This document shows, one piece after another, positions 14,772-23,595 of a stretch of 47,454 bases of DNA. The DNA is taken from the NCBI RefSeq assembly GCF_943913045.1, contig NZ_CALTVH010000011.1, forward strand, positions 1-47,454. Direction: 5' to 3'. The translations under genes and the position numbers were made by a program. This DNA is from an uncultured Ezakiella sp. (GTDB lineage: Bacteria; Bacillota; Clostridia; Tissierellales; Peptoniphilaceae). The notes below the pieces were generated by a model. It had not been told where the DNA came from, searched no databases, and saw nothing but the letters and a program-made list of their open reading frames with translations. How positions within the stretch are numbered: the stretch's first letter is position 1; every line of letters begins with the position of its first letter.

Positions 14772-15926
14772 TTATATCACGAAAACTACTGTGTGCATCT
14801 TGAAATCTTGGATACTTATCCTCATAGTGACCACAGTTAGTCTGCCCTTCTTGTCAGCAGTATAGAAAGGAATCTTGGAAATATCTTCCAGCTTGCTAGA
14901 ATCTAAAACGCTACCATCTGAATAGCTTGCTGCAAATTCAACAATTCCCAAAGGTGCAGTTTCCAGAGCCTTTTTATCTGAGCCTAGATAATAAGGAATG
15001 TTTAGATTGTTTTTAAACAAATCAAAAGTCAGCTTGTGTTCCTTGTTGATGTTGATTGCAAAGTCGTCAACAATGCTCAAGGTATCCAAAGAGTCTCCAG
15101 TAAATCTATCGCCCTTTAGGAAATAATAGTGAATAGGATTTTTAACAAAGAGCTGAGTATCTTTGTTTTGAGCCAGATAAAGAGTTTGTTTTTCTAAAAG
15201 CTCTTCCATATTGTCATATTTTATCTCTTGGTAAATATCAAGAGGGATTTTAACCGCTTGGCCATCGCTAGTTTTAACTATTAAATAATGACCATCATTT
15301 TCCTCCAAGAGGCCCCCATCTTTAAAGCTATCTTGAATTTGGTCCAGCTTACCTGAGCTCAAAAATTCCTTGACCTCTGGAACTGTAGCGTTTGGATCCA
15401 CGGCCACAGCCTTGCTTTCTTCCTTGTAATCAGCACTGGTGTCGACGATAATAGCCTTGGTCTCCTTGTTGTAGTCAACCAAAAATTGAGCGACCTTACC
15501 GATGTCGCGAAGTTTTACATAATTGTTTCTGTCGATTAAAGCTGCCTTTAATTGGGCTTCTTTACCATCAACTAAGATTGTATTTGTGACCATCTTGGCC
15601 GCGGTCTTGTCGTACTTCATCTCTTGCAGGTCTGTGTCAAGCTTTTTGTATCCCTTGCCAAGTTCCAGACCAATTTGTTTCTTTTCATCATCAAAGACAA
15701 CATTGAATTTCTTCTCTGTTTCACTTAGCAATGCTGCAACATCTCTTAGCTTATAATAGTTGTTTCCATTTATTAGATAGCCACCGATTGTGACCTCTTC
15801 TCCGTTTAGTTCAAATGGTTGATAGCTCTTAACAGCCTCAGCCATTATATCTGTCTGTCCTTCAGCTCTTGCAATAGGTGCAATAACCATTAAAATTGCA
15901 AGTGCAATTAGTAAAACTCTTTTCAT
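14772..15926 (-). CDS. Secreted protein with copper-amine-oxidase-N stalk domain (paralog B)
   Basis: A 384-residue protein with signal peptide MKRVLLIALAILMVIAPIARA. The stalk repeats at residues ~40-165 (GGYLINGNNYYKLRDVAALL, ALIDRNNYVKLRDIGKVAQ) are nearly identical to paralog A. The linker is short and lacks the EEK repeats. The C-terminal domain is diverged but aligned (ASYSDGSVLDSS versus ANYSDGSKIESN) and ends in HTVVFVI. Together with the shared terminator this shows a gene duplication. The two copies bracket the SPFH-TIR cluster. Function unknown. Confidence 0.82.
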   Translation of the reverse strand: MKRVLLIALAILMVIAPIARAEGQTDIMAEAVKSYQPFELNGEEVTIGGYLINGNNYYKLRDVAALLSETEKKFNVVFDDEKKQIGLELGKGYKKLDTDLQEMKYDKTAAKMVTNTILVDGKEAQLKAALIDRNNYVKLRDIGKVAQFLVDYNKETKAIIVDTSADYKEESKAVAVDPNATVPEVKEFLSSGKLDQIQDSFKDGGLLEENDGHYLIVKTSDGQAVKIPLDIYQEIKYDNMEELLEKQTLYLAQNKDTQLFVKNPIHYYFLKGDRFTGDSLDTLSIVDDFAININKEHKLTFDLFKNNLNIPYYLGSDKKALETAPLGIVEFAASYSDGSVLDSSKLEDISKIPFYTADKKGRLTVVTMRISIQDFKMHTVVFVI

Positions 15927-15974
15927 AATTCCTCCTTCTTGAGACTTATCTTCTCTTGCTTTTTACATCACTCT

Positions 15975-16104
15975 AAATTTGTGAGGAAAAATTGATGAAT
16001 TTTTGTAGCTTGAGACTTTTTGACGAATGAGGCGTACTTAAGTGTACGTCGGAATGAGCAAAAAGTCGAACACTGCAAAAATTCGCAATTTTGACCACAA
16101 ATTT
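15975..16104. repeat. P-family palindromic element, copy C
   Basis: Ends AAATTTGTGAGGAAAAA and TTTTGACCACAAATTT are imperfect inverted repeats. The centre is the stem GGCGTAC (16031-16037) / GTACGTC (16044-16050) with loop TTAAGT. It begins directly after the stop codon of the 16105 gene (minus), so it also sits where a terminator is expected. Confidence 0.75.
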
Positions 16105-16554
16105 TTACTTTTTAAGTTTTCGGACGGGTATGTGCTTTTTATCCTTTACCTGTTCAATTCTATCCGCCGACAGGACAATCGCGTTCCAGGAAACTAGGAG
16201 CACGATTAGTATGGTTATAAAATCATACATATAGGCAGATGGTCCTTTGAAGACGAAGTTTGTAAGAACCAAGCCAATTGCATGAAAAACCACAGCTAGT
16301 GGCAGGCCTTTTTTATAGGCTTCGTATCTATCAACGGGATTTAAAAATGAAGACCGTTTGAAATTAAAGCCCCGGCCGTTCGTCATTAGTAAGACAAATA
16401 AGACCAAGAGGGTTGTCACGTAAGTGATATTTATAATTATCTTGCCAGTTTTATTCACATCGCTGGTGTCTATCACCTGCATCAAAATCGCTGTGCCAAT
16501 CAAGTAGATTACGGCAATTATGGTAATTAATTTTTTTGCATTTAATTTTCTCAT
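16105..16554 (-). CDS. Small integral membrane protein, unknown function
   Basis: A 149-residue protein with four hydrophobic segments (IIAVIYLIGTAILMQV, YVTTLLVLFVLLM, LAVVFHAIGLVLTNFVF and TILIVLLVSWNAIVLSA) and basic ends (MRKLNAKK, RKLKK). I do not recognise the family. Its ATG overlaps the msrAB stop by four bases, so it is the last gene of the carD-msrAB operon and translationally coupled. No enzymatic motif is visible. Confidence 0.7.
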   Translation of the reverse strand: MRKLNAKKLITIIAVIYLIGTAILMQVIDTSDVNKTGKIIINITYVTTLLVLFVLLMTNGRGFNFKRSSFLNPVDRYEAYKKGLPLAVVFHAIGLVLTNFVFKGPSAYMYDFITILIVLLVSWNAIVLSADRIEQVKDKKHIPVRKLKK

Positions 16555-17483
16555 ACTAGTGGCTTGTATTCGCCGTACCCCCTTTCGTCCATTTCCTCAT
16601 AGGGGATAAAGGTGATGGCTGCACCGTTGATGCAGTACCTGAGTCCGCCTTGGTCGGCAGGTCCGTCGTTAAAGACGTGGCCCAAGTGATTGTCGCCAGC
16701 CCGGCTTCTGACCTCGGTCCTAATCATACCGTGGGAAGTATCTTCCAAATAATTTATTTTGTCTTGCAAAATCGGTCTGGTAAATGATGGCCAGCCGCAG
16801 CCTGCGTTAAATTTTGTCGACGATGCAAAGAGTGGTTCCCCTGTAATCTTGTCAACGTAAATCCCCCGCCTGTATTCTTCGTTTAGCTCACTTGTCCCTG
16901 CGCGTTCGGTCTTGTCCTCACGCATAACAGCGTAGGAAAGCTCGTCCATCTCAGCTTTTAACTCTTCGTCAGATTTCATTTTATAGTCGCCCACAATTAG
17001 CGGTTCATCTGCCAGTGCCAGATTGACATGGCAATAGCCTGTGGGATTTTTATCCAAATAATCTTGGTGGTAGTCTTCGGCCTTGACGAAATTTTTTAAA
17101 GGCTCAACTTCCACAGCCAGGTCGCCAAGTTTTTCTTCAAAATACCTGTAGACTGACATTATGGCTGCAAGATCGCCTTCGTCTGTGTAATAAATTCCAG
17201 TCCGATACTGCCTGCCTCTGTCTCCACCTTGCTTGTTGACTGACTTTGGATCGATAATCCTAAAGTAGTGGAGGAGGATTTCTTGCAGGGAAATTTTTGA
17301 AATATCATAAATTATTTTCAAAGTTTCCGCGTGATCAGTCGCTGCCACCTCTTGGTAGTTGGTGTAGTCGGTCTTGCCGTTGGCGTAACCAACTTCTGTA
17401 TCCTCTATGCCAGCGATCTTTTTGAAGTAACCTTCAGTTCCCCAAAAACATCCAGCCGCCAAATAAATTATCCTGTGTTTCAT
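16551..17483 (-). CDS. msrAB: MsrA-MsrB fusion methionine sulfoxide reductase
   Basis: A 310-residue bifunctional enzyme reducing both methionine sulfoxide epimers. The MsrA domain (1-155) has the catalytic Cys in AAGCFWGTEGYFKKIAG and the NxTGYCHVN signature. The MsrB domain (190-305) has TKFNAGCGWPSF, DNHLGHVFNDGP and catalytic RYCIN. The two CxxC zinc motifs of many MsrB proteins are missing (GIYVDKITGEPLF replaces the first), so this is the zinc-less form seen in streptococcal fusions. ATG 17483 follows an AGGAGG site nine bases after mrp. Confidence 0.95.
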   Translation of the reverse strand: MKHRIIYLAAGCFWGTEGYFKKIAGIEDTEVGYANGKTDYTNYQEVAATDHAETLKIIYDISKISLQEILLHYFRIIDPKSVNKQGGDRGRQYRTGIYYTDEGDLAAIMSVYRYFEEKLGDLAVEVEPLKNFVKAEDYHQDYLDKNPTGYCHVNLALADEPLIVGDYKMKSDEELKAEMDELSYAVMREDKTERAGTSELNEEYRRGIYVDKITGEPLFASSTKFNAGCGWPSFTRPILQDKINYLEDTSHGMIRTEVRSRAGDNHLGHVFNDGPADQGGLRYCINGAAITFIPYEEMDERGYGEYKPLV

Positions 17484-17492
17484 AAGTCCTCC

Positions 17493-18251
17493 TTATTTGT
17501 CCAAGAGCTTTTGTAATTCTTTGGCTAGTTCAAAGTACTCATAGACTTCCAAAAACTCAACTTCGCCTGCGTCCACAGCCCGACCAATATCTGTATCAAA
17601 AGGAATCTCTGCAATCCTCTTTAGGCCTGGGCGTTCGTCATACTTGCCAAATAAATATTCTTTTTCTCCGCAATTCTTGCATCTATAGTAAGCCATGTTT
17701 TGAACTTCGCCAATTAAATTTTGGTTGAGCCTTAAGGCCATCTCAACAGCCTTGTCAACTGCGACATTGGCCATCTTTGATGGGGTCGATACAACTATGA
17801 CACCATCTACATTATATGACTGGTAAATTGTAAGTGGGACGTCGCCAGTTCCCGGCGGCATGTCCAAAATCAAAAAGTCCAAGTCCCCCCAATTTATTTT
17901 GGAATAAAAATCCGAGAGCACGTTCATAAGTACGGGCCCCCTCCAAATTACTGGATCGGTCTTGTTTGGAAGAAGCAAGTTCATAGACATTAGGCTAATG
18001 CCTGTGTCAGTTACACTTGGATAGAGCTCAGTTTCTGTCCCGCGAGCCAGGTCTTCCACGCCGAAAATTTCTGGTATGGACGGACCAGTTAAGTCGCAAT
18101 CCAAGATGCCGACCTTGAGTCCCAGCTTGTTTAAATGTGTTGCAATCAAGCTGGATGTGAGCGATTTGCCAACCCCGCCCTTGCCGCTTACAACAGCGAG
18201 CGTGTATTTTATATTTGAGTTTTCATTTAAATTAAATTTCTCTACTTGCAT
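17493..18251 (-). CDS. mrp: Mrp/NBP35-family iron-sulfur carrier ATPase
   Basis: A 252-residue P-loop protein with the deviant Walker A SGKGGVGKS near residue 25 and LILDMPPGTGDVPLT. CKNCG near residue 195 resembles the CxxC cluster-binding motif of ApbC/Mrp proteins. Family role: ATP-dependent delivery of Fe-S clusters. The N-terminal MIP18-like domain of longer Mrp proteins is absent. One base separates it from ispF. IspG and IspH, the later pathway enzymes, are Fe-S proteins, but a functional link to the neighbouring isp genes is only inference. Confidence 0.9.
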   Translation of the reverse strand: MQVEKFNLNENSNIKYTLAVVSGKGGVGKSLTSSLIATHLNKLGLKVGILDCDLTGPSIPEIFGVEDLARGTETELYPSVTDTGISLMSMNLLLPNKTDPVIWRGPVLMNVLSDFYSKINWGDLDFLILDMPPGTGDVPLTIYQSYNVDGVIVVSTPSKMANVAVDKAVEMALRLNQNLIGEVQNMAYYRCKNCGEKEYLFGKYDERPGLKRIAEIPFDTDIGRAVDAGEVEFLEVYEYFELAKELQKLLDK

Positions 18252-18252
18252 A

Positions 18253-18729
18253 TTAATCCTTCTTTATCATAGCTATGGCCAGGGCCTCGATTGAAAGCCC
18301 TTGACCGCTTGCGTCCATCTTCTCTTTTGTGGTGGCCTTGATGGCGATTTGACTCTGGTCAATATCAAGAGCACCGCTAATATTTGCCTTCATCTTTTCT
18401 ATATGGGGATTTAACTTTGGCTCTTCGGCAATGACTGTCGAGTCGATATTGCCAATAATGTAGCCAGCCTCGTCCAATTTTTTCTTGACTTCTTTTAACA
18501 ATTTAATCGAAGAGATCCCCTTGTACTTGGGATCGGTGTCAGGAAAATAATAGCCAATGTCCCTGAGGCCAGCCGCACCCAAGAGAGCATCCATAATGGC
18601 GTGGACCAAGACATCCGCATCGCTGTGGCCCAAGAGGCCGTCGTAGTCTCTGAGTTTTTCCCCACCTATAATTAAGGGCCGCGACTTTTCAAAGACGTGA
18701 ATGTCGTAGCCTTGTCCAATTCTAAACAT
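18253..18729 (-). CDS. ispF: 2-C-methyl-D-erythritol 2,4-cyclodiphosphate synthase
   Basis: A 158-residue enzyme of the MEP isoprenoid pathway, normal length. Signatures: RIGQGYDIHVF (metal ligands D, H), LLGHSDADVLVHAIMDALLGA, DIGYYFPDTDP and the C-terminal IKATTKEKMDASGQG with the conserved TTxE-like substrate loop. Follows ispD by six bases, the common ispDF order. Confidence 0.96.
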   Translation of the reverse strand: MFRIGQGYDIHVFEKSRPLIIGGEKLRDYDGLLGHSDADVLVHAIMDALLGAAGLRDIGYYFPDTDPKYKGISSIKLLKEVKKKLDEAGYIIGNIDSTVIAEEPKLNPHIEKMKANISGALDIDQSQIAIKATTKEKMDASGQGLSIEALAIAMIKKD

Positions 18730-18735
18730 TGTTTT

Positions 18736-19449
18736 TTAATTCTCCTTTAAAGACTTCCTAAAAAGTTCTGCCAGAACCAAGTCCTCTGGCGTGGTAATTT
18801 TTATATTGTCGTAGGACCCCATAACCATAGTCACCTGGAGGCCAAATTTTTCCACCAGTGACGAGTCGTCGGTCCCCTCTATATTTTCTCTTTCCGCGTA
18901 CAAGTATGCCCGCCGCAAATCTTCAGCATAAAAAATCTGCGGAGTTTGAGCCGCCCAAAGTAGAGCCCTCTTTGGCGTCAGGTAAACCTTGTTGGATCCA
19001 TCGTCAAAAACGTTTTTGATCGTGTCCTTGACCGGAACGCCAACCACAACCGCCCTTAGGTCCAACATGTCCTCTATGGCCGAGTCAATTGTTTCCACGT
19101 GGACAAAGGGCCGGGCCCCGTCATGACTAAGGACAATATCCACATCATCGGCCAAGACCTTTAGGCCGTTTTTTATCGACTCTTGCCTGGACGATCCTCC
19201 CTCTACAAGTGCGACTACTTTTTTAAAGCCGCCGGGCTCAATAATATTCTCGCGGACATAATCGATCTCCTCCTTGCGAGCAAGGACAATAATCTGATCC
19301 ACATACTTGGATTTTTCAAATTTATTAATAGTGTGGGATAAAATCGGCTTGCCATCAATGAGGAGAAAAGTCTTGTTGATATCCGACTTCATCCTGTTGC
19401 TCATGCCTGCAGCCGCAATTAAAACCGCCACCTTCATTGATTCAATCAT
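18736..19449 (-). CDS. ispD: 2-C-methyl-D-erythritol 4-phosphate cytidylyltransferase
   Basis: A 237-residue enzyme forming CDP-methylerythritol. The nucleotide-binding loop is LIAAAGMSNRMKSDINKTFL, and VLSHDGARPFV and TPQIF are present. ATG 19449 has TAGGTGA upstream and is preferred over the internal ATG at codon 5. Seven bases after the yacL-type gene. Confidence 0.95.
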   Translation of the reverse strand: MIESMKVAVLIAAAGMSNRMKSDINKTFLLIDGKPILSHTINKFEKSKYVDQIIVLARKEEIDYVRENIIEPGGFKKVVALVEGGSSRQESIKNGLKVLADDVDIVLSHDGARPFVHVETIDSAIEDMLDLRAVVVGVPVKDTIKNVFDDGSNKVYLTPKRALLWAAQTPQIFYAEDLRRAYLYAERENIEGTDDSSLVEKFGLQVTMVMGSYDNIKITTPEDLVLAELFRKSLKEN

Positions 19450-19456
19450 AGTTCAC

Positions 19457-20506
19457 CTAAACAATTTTAACGAAAACCATCCGCCCAGCCGAAGTTTGCA
19501 AAACGCTAGTAACCTCCACATGTTGGGTGCTATCAACCAAATTAGATCCATCTTCGACCACGACCATGGTTCCGTCGTTTAAAAAGCCAACGCCCTGACC
19601 AGGCTCCTTGCCCTGGCGGACGATTTGCAGTTCAAATCTCTCGCCTGGCAAAACCACTGGCATAAGGGCACTTGATAAGTCATTTATATTGAGGACGCGA
19701 ATACTCTTAACTCCTGCGACTTTGTTTAAATTGTAGTCGTTGGTCATGACGACTCCGCCTTCCTTTTTGGTCAGTTCCAAAAGTGCCAAGTCAACAGTAG
19801 TCTTCTTGTCCTTTTCAAAATCCACAACTCGCACTTGGTCTTTAAATTCGTGGGTCATTTGATTTAAAATATCCAGGCCCCGCCTACCTTTTTCTCTCCG
19901 CATAGAGTCGGATGAATCTGCAATAAATTGTAACTCTTCCAAGACAAAAGAGGGCACAATTAAATCCCCATCAATAAAACCAGTCCGAAGGGCATCCAAA
20001 ATCCGCCCGTCGATAATAACCGAGGTATCCAAAAACTTTTTTGTCGCATCTGTTCCAGCAGACTTATATCTCCTGATATAAGCCTCCAGATCATCCTTCC
20101 GCCTGACGGCGATGGCCATTGAGACCATGATAACTGTAATGTAAATAATAACTGAAAGAATATCCACCACAATTGGGATTTTGATTCCTGAAATTATTTT
20201 AACAGCAATATATGAAAGACCAAGGCCGATCAAAAAGCCAACGGTCCCCAGTATAACATCCAAAACGCTAAGTTTTTTGATGTCGCTATCCAACTTGTCA
20301 ATGAGTTTTCTAACCCGGTCAATGAAAAATTCAGATGATAAATAAAAAATAATAAAAAATAATAAAACAGCTGCGACATAAGTCGCAATTTCATATCCCA
20401 GCTTAGAAAAATCAAATTTAACTAGAGAAGTTACAAGCAGGACCAAACCATAACCTATAACTCCTCCCAAAAGGGCAATTAGCCACTTAATTATTTTTCT
20501 CGCCAT
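19457..20506 (-). CDS. yacL: PIN/TRAM-domain membrane protein (YacL family)
   Basis: A 349-residue protein. Residues 1-140 hold about four membrane helices. The PIN domain follows, with acidic residues in KFLDTSVIIDGR, PSFVLEELQFIADS and VVMTNDYNLNKVA. The C-terminal TRAM domain has GERFELQIVRQGKEPGQGVG. PIN folds are metal-dependent RNases; YacL itself is poorly understood. Position between carD and ispD matches the classical Gram-positive arrangement. Confidence 0.92.
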   Translation of the reverse strand: MARKIIKWLIALLGGVIGYGLVLLVTSLVKFDFSKLGYEIATYVAAVLLFFIIFYLSSEFFIDRVRKLIDKLDSDIKKLSVLDVILGTVGFLIGLGLSYIAVKIISGIKIPIVVDILSVIIYITVIMVSMAIAVRRKDDLEAYIRRYKSAGTDATKKFLDTSVIIDGRILDALRTGFIDGDLIVPSFVLEELQFIADSSDSMRREKGRRGLDILNQMTHEFKDQVRVVDFEKDKKTTVDLALLELTKKEGGVVMTNDYNLNKVAGVKSIRVLNINDLSSALMPVVLPGERFELQIVRQGKEPGQGVGFLNDGTMVVVEDGSNLVDSTQHVEVTSVLQTSAGRMVFVKIV

Positions 20507-20513
20507 AATAAAC

Positions 20514-20993
20514 CTACTCTAAAATGCACTCTTCAATACGCTTGATCGCAGTAGCTTCGTCCACATCATAGGCCATAATAATCTCACTTAAGAGCAGGTT
20601 CATAGAATTGGTCAGCATTCGCCTGTCTCCTCCCGATAGATTTCTCTCCTTGCTCAAAAGGGTCAAGTCGCGAACAACCTCTGCCACCTCTATAATATCT
20701 CCCGACTTGAGCTTTTCGAAATTATTTCTGTGTCTCTTGGACCAATTGCCATTGGTCTTTTTGGCTTCGGCCTTAAGGGTTTCCAAAATCCCGTCCAGCT
20801 CGTCCTTCTCAATAATAGGACGGAGTCCCAAATCCTCGGCCTTGTCAACTGGCACTGAAACCACAACCTCGTTTACAGGAATCTTGATCGTGTAATAGTC
20901 TTTGACCTCACCCAAAAGCTCCTTCTTTGAAATCTCGGTGATGACACCAGCCCCATGCATTGGATAGGAAACCTTGTCACCTATATTAAACAT
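20514..20993 (-). CDS. carD: CarD family transcriptional regulator
   Basis: A 159-residue protein starting MFNIGDKVSYPMHGAGVI, the CarD/TRCF RNA-polymerase-interaction Tudor-like domain. The C-terminal helical DNA-binding part contains WSKRHRNNFEKLKSGDI and LSGGDRRMLTNSMNLL. An upstream in-frame extension to 21080 is rejected because ATG 20993 has GGAGGTG just before it. First gene of the operon; regulates rRNA and housekeeping promoters in other bacteria. Confidence 0.92.
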   Translation of the reverse strand: MFNIGDKVSYPMHGAGVITEISKKELLGEVKDYYTIKIPVNEVVVSVPVDKAEDLGLRPIIEKDELDGILETLKAEAKKTNGNWSKRHRNNFEKLKSGDIIEVAEVVRDLTLLSKERNLSGGDRRMLTNSMNLLLSEIIMAYDVDEATAIKRIEECILE

Positions 20994-21107
20994 AAAACAC
21001 CTCCTTGTATGTGTATGTAATGAAAATTTATTAATGTAATTTTGCTTACAATACGCCTTATACATTGTATTTATACCCAAAGATCAAGCGAATTACCCAA
21101 AAGGCAT

Positions 21108-22295
21108 TTACGGTAATTTTTTTTGTAGCCTATCAATGCCTATTGCCCCTAGTGGTGCTGTGATTAAAATTCCCATAACAGCCACGGACAAAATAATATT
21201 GCCTGATGACAAACCTGCAGCTAGCGGAACTGATCCTATGGCCGCTTGGACTGTGGCCTTGGGCAGGTAGGCGACGACTGTGAAGACTTTTTCTTTTCTT
21301 TTCAGTGGAGTTTTGATCAGTGAAATTAAAACGCCGATTGATCTTATGGCAAGGGCTATAAAGATCATGAGAACTGCTGCAAAGCCAGCGCTTAGTGTAT
21401 ACCTGATGTCGACTGCCGCACCAACCAGGACAAAGAGCAGGACTTCTGCCCCAATCCAGAGTTTGCCGAATTTTTCTGACAGCCTAGCCGAAACACTGTC
21501 TGTCATCTTTACTCTTAAGACGCTGGCCATAGAGACAATTGCAAGGAGTCCTGAAAGTGCAACTACACTTGCAAGTTTTTCTTCCAAGGCCATTATCATA
21601 AAGGATATGGTGAGAATTATTATAAGCTTGGTGGAATTTCTAATCATGCGATTATTGTTAAAAGCGTTTTCAAAAAAATAATATAGGATATAGCCGATCA
21701 TAGCTCCCAAGATTATGCCAAGTATAATAGAGATTGGCACGTTTAGAAACTCAATTGGACTTAGGACTCCACCTTGGGCCATGGATAAAAAGCTGGTGAA
21801 TAAAACGATGACGAAGATATCATCGCAAGAGGCCCCTGCCATTATCATCTGCGGAATTCCTTTTTTTGTCCCGATTTTGTTTTCAATCATGTAAACCATT
21901 CTTGGGACGACGACGGCTGGGCTAACCGCAGCAAGGACGCTCCCCATAAGGGCCGCATCAATAGTTGAGATACCAAAAATCTTTGGGGCAAATATTACAT
22001 AGGCCATGATTTCAAAGGTCGCTGGCAAAAATGAAAGCAAGATTGCCGGCCGGCCAACCTTTTTTAAATCGGCCAAGTCGAGTGAGAGTCCAGCCTTGAT
22101 TAAAATTATAATGAGGGCCATCTTGCGCAGGTCGGCAGAGATATTTAAAATGGACGGGTCGAGCAAGTCCAAGACGAATGGCCCCAGCAAAATTCCAGTG
22201 ACCAACATGCCCACAATAGAGGGCAATTTTATTTTCTTGCAGATGGCGCCTAGGGCAAGGCCGACTAGTAAAATTAATCCAAGTGATGTTAACAT
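21108..22295 (-). CDS. Cation/proton-antiporter-family protein, probable fluoride exporter
   Basis: A 395-residue protein with 11-13 membrane helices of the CPA/Na+-H+ exchanger family (KLPSIVGMLVTGILLGPF, then GSVLAAVSPAVVVPRMV and ASCDDIFVIVLFTSF, a conserved Asp-Asp helix). ATG 22295, right after AGGAGGAATT, is preferred over a longer frame that would begin inside the riboswitch. A fluoride riboswitch lies in the 5' leader. Antiporters of this class are among the genes known to be controlled by this riboswitch, so it likely removes fluoride or restores pH during fluoride stress. The substrate cannot be read from sequence. Confidence 0.85.
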   Translation of the reverse strand: MLTSLGLILLVGLALGAICKKIKLPSIVGMLVTGILLGPFVLDLLDPSILNISADLRKMALIIILIKAGLSLDLADLKKVGRPAILLSFLPATFEIMAYVIFAPKIFGISTIDAALMGSVLAAVSPAVVVPRMVYMIENKIGTKKGIPQMIMAGASCDDIFVIVLFTSFLSMAQGGVLSPIEFLNVPISIILGIILGAMIGYILYYFFENAFNNNRMIRNSTKLIIILTISFMIMALEEKLASVVALSGLLAIVSMASVLRVKMTDSVSARLSEKFGKLWIGAEVLLFVLVGAAVDIRYTLSAGFAAVLMIFIALAIRSIGVLISLIKTPLKRKEKVFTVVAYLPKATVQAAIGSVPLAAGLSSGNIILSVAVMGILITAPLGAIGIDRLQKKLP

Positions 22296-22341
22296 AATTC
22301 CTCCTAAAATAAAAAAACCGATTTCTCCCACAGAAAATAAT

Positions 22342-22402
22342 CCTGCAGAAGTCATCAGCCTAAGCGGTTTTGGTCAGCGACCAGGGAGAACTTCATCTCC
22401 GA
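22342..22402 (-). ncRNA. Fluoride riboswitch (crcB motif)
   Basis: On the minus strand the conserved pieces occur in order: GGAGATGAAGTTCTCC (22385-22400), AAAACCGC, then GGCTGATGACTTCTGC (22345-22360). This matches the crcB-motif consensus (GGAGAUGGNNUUC, AACCGC, GCUGAUGACUUCU). Downstream, a CGGTTTTTTT tract at about 22311-22320 and GGGAGAAA, complementary to part of the aptamer, give a plausible terminator whose formation competes with the ligand-bound aptamer. Confidence 0.92.
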
Positions 22403-22412
22403 TATTGATATC

Positions 22413-22441
22413 ATTATAAAGGAAAGGCAGAAGCTTGTCAA
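22413..22441 (-). promoter_or_regulatory. Promoter of the fluoride-riboswitch transcript
   Basis: Perfect consensus on minus: TTGACA (22436-22441), 17-base spacer, TATAAT (22413-22418). The aptamer starts about 11 bases later. Confidence 0.85.
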
Positions 22442-22443
22442 GA

Positions 22444-22485
22444 AAACAAAAAAGCAACTGCCCTTGGCAATTGCTTTTTGTTTTT
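22444..22485. terminator. Bidirectional terminator
   Basis: Stem AAAGCAACTGCC (22451-22462) / GGCAATTGCTTT (22466-22477), CTT loop, A-run on one side and T-run on the other. Ends the 22486 gene. Confidence 0.85.
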
Positions 22486-23430
22486 CTAATATTTGATTTC
22501 TAAATGGTCCAAGATTTTTACTAAATCTTCCCTTCCTATAAAGCTAGTCTTGTCTTCGATATTAAAATCCGTCATCTCAATAAGCATATCGTCAATTTGC
22601 ATTTCCTTACGGTCGTTATAGATTATGACTTTTTTGTCGGCCTTTGTGATTTCGGTGGTATTTGTATCCCTGGTCCATTTAACCTCTGCGCCCAGACCTT
22701 CAAGGGCCTTTCTCATGTAATAAAAATCAGCAGTTTTTTCATAGGCCTTTAGGATATCTTTTTCATCAGCCTCTTTACTTTCGTCTGCAACTTTGCTTTC
22801 GTCAGTTTTATCTTCGTCAGTCATTTGGTCTTGGACTTTTTCTTCCTTTAGAATTTCAATTTTTTCAGGTGCCGCAATCGGTGGAAGGCTCCTGGTTGCG
22901 ATTGTGTAGAGAACCAAAAGCTCATTTGGCAAAAAGTCCTCAACTTCTTTGCCAGCAAAATTTTTTACCTTTCCGTCTTCGGGTAAATTTAAATCCAATC
23001 TATTGGCTATGCCGTGGCCGTCTTTGTCAAAATAATCTACATCAATGGAAAATTCCGCCTGGTCTACATTTACCCCAATTACATCCGGAGTCATCTGTGC
23101 TGGTAATGAAAGCATCATTGGTGTATCGGCCCTGTAGAAGTATTGGATTCTTTCGCCTTTTTTGAATTTATAATCTTTTACAAATTCACCTGTCTTTAGG
23201 TCGATAACTTTTGTCTTTACAAATAAAAACATTTCCTTTTCGCCCATATCGTCCTTGTCCATCTCGTTGTCGACTAAAATTTGCTCATAGTCGCCCTCTG
23301 GAACTTCTGTGATTGTGGCAAATCTCATTTCGTATTTCATAGTCATTGGTTTTTCCTCGCTTTCCTTGGCAAATGACAGGCTTGTAAAAAGCATGCAAAC
23401 AGCCAAAGCTATAGATAAAATTCTTTTCAT
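22486..23430 (-). CDS. Secreted stalk-domain protein
   Basis: A 314-residue protein with signal peptide MKRILSIALAVCMLFTSLSFA. Residues ~30-185 are a unique region with many acidic residues, followed by a charged linker (KTDESKVADESKEAD). The C-terminal ~85 residues (EGLGAEVKWTRDTNTTEI, VIIYNDRKEMQIDD, REDLVKILDHL) look like the copper-amine-oxidase-N stalk fold seen in the 8051 and 14772 products. Likely exported; function unknown. Transcribed alone between a promoter and a terminator. Confidence 0.7.
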   Translation of the reverse strand: MKRILSIALAVCMLFTSLSFAKESEEKPMTMKYEMRFATITEVPEGDYEQILVDNEMDKDDMGEKEMFLFVKTKVIDLKTGEFVKDYKFKKGERIQYFYRADTPMMLSLPAQMTPDVIGVNVDQAEFSIDVDYFDKDGHGIANRLDLNLPEDGKVKNFAGKEVEDFLPNELLVLYTIATRSLPPIAAPEKIEILKEEKVQDQMTDEDKTDESKVADESKEADEKDILKAYEKTADFYYMRKALEGLGAEVKWTRDTNTTEITKADKKVIIYNDRKEMQIDDMLIEMTDFNIEDKTSFIGREDLVKILDHLEIKY

Positions 23431-23489
23431 ATTGCATCTCCTTTTATAAAATTACCAATATAAGCCTAGCGCTTTATATCAGTATATGT

Positions 23490-23518
23490 ATTTTAACACA
23501 AAGGGATTTTATTTTCAA
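23490..23518 (-). promoter_or_regulatory. Promoter of the 22486 gene
   Basis: On minus TTGAAA (23513-23518), 17-base spacer and TAAAAT (23490-23495). Confidence 0.6.
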
Positions 23519-23530
23519 TTTTCGCTTGTG

Positions 23531-23560
23531 TTGGAAAAAATATTCCGCTTGTGATAAAAT
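23531..23560 (+). promoter_or_regulatory. Promoter of the nucleosidase gene
   Basis: TTGGAA (23531-23536), 18-base spacer, TAAAAT (23555-23560) with a TGA extension. Points away from the neighbouring minus promoter. Confidence 0.55.
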
Positions 23561-23595
23561 AAATCCAAGGAATAAAATATACACGAGGTGATAAC

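Noticed and set aside
20994..21080. N-terminal extension of carD
   Set aside because: The internal ATG has the ribosome site and matches the family start.
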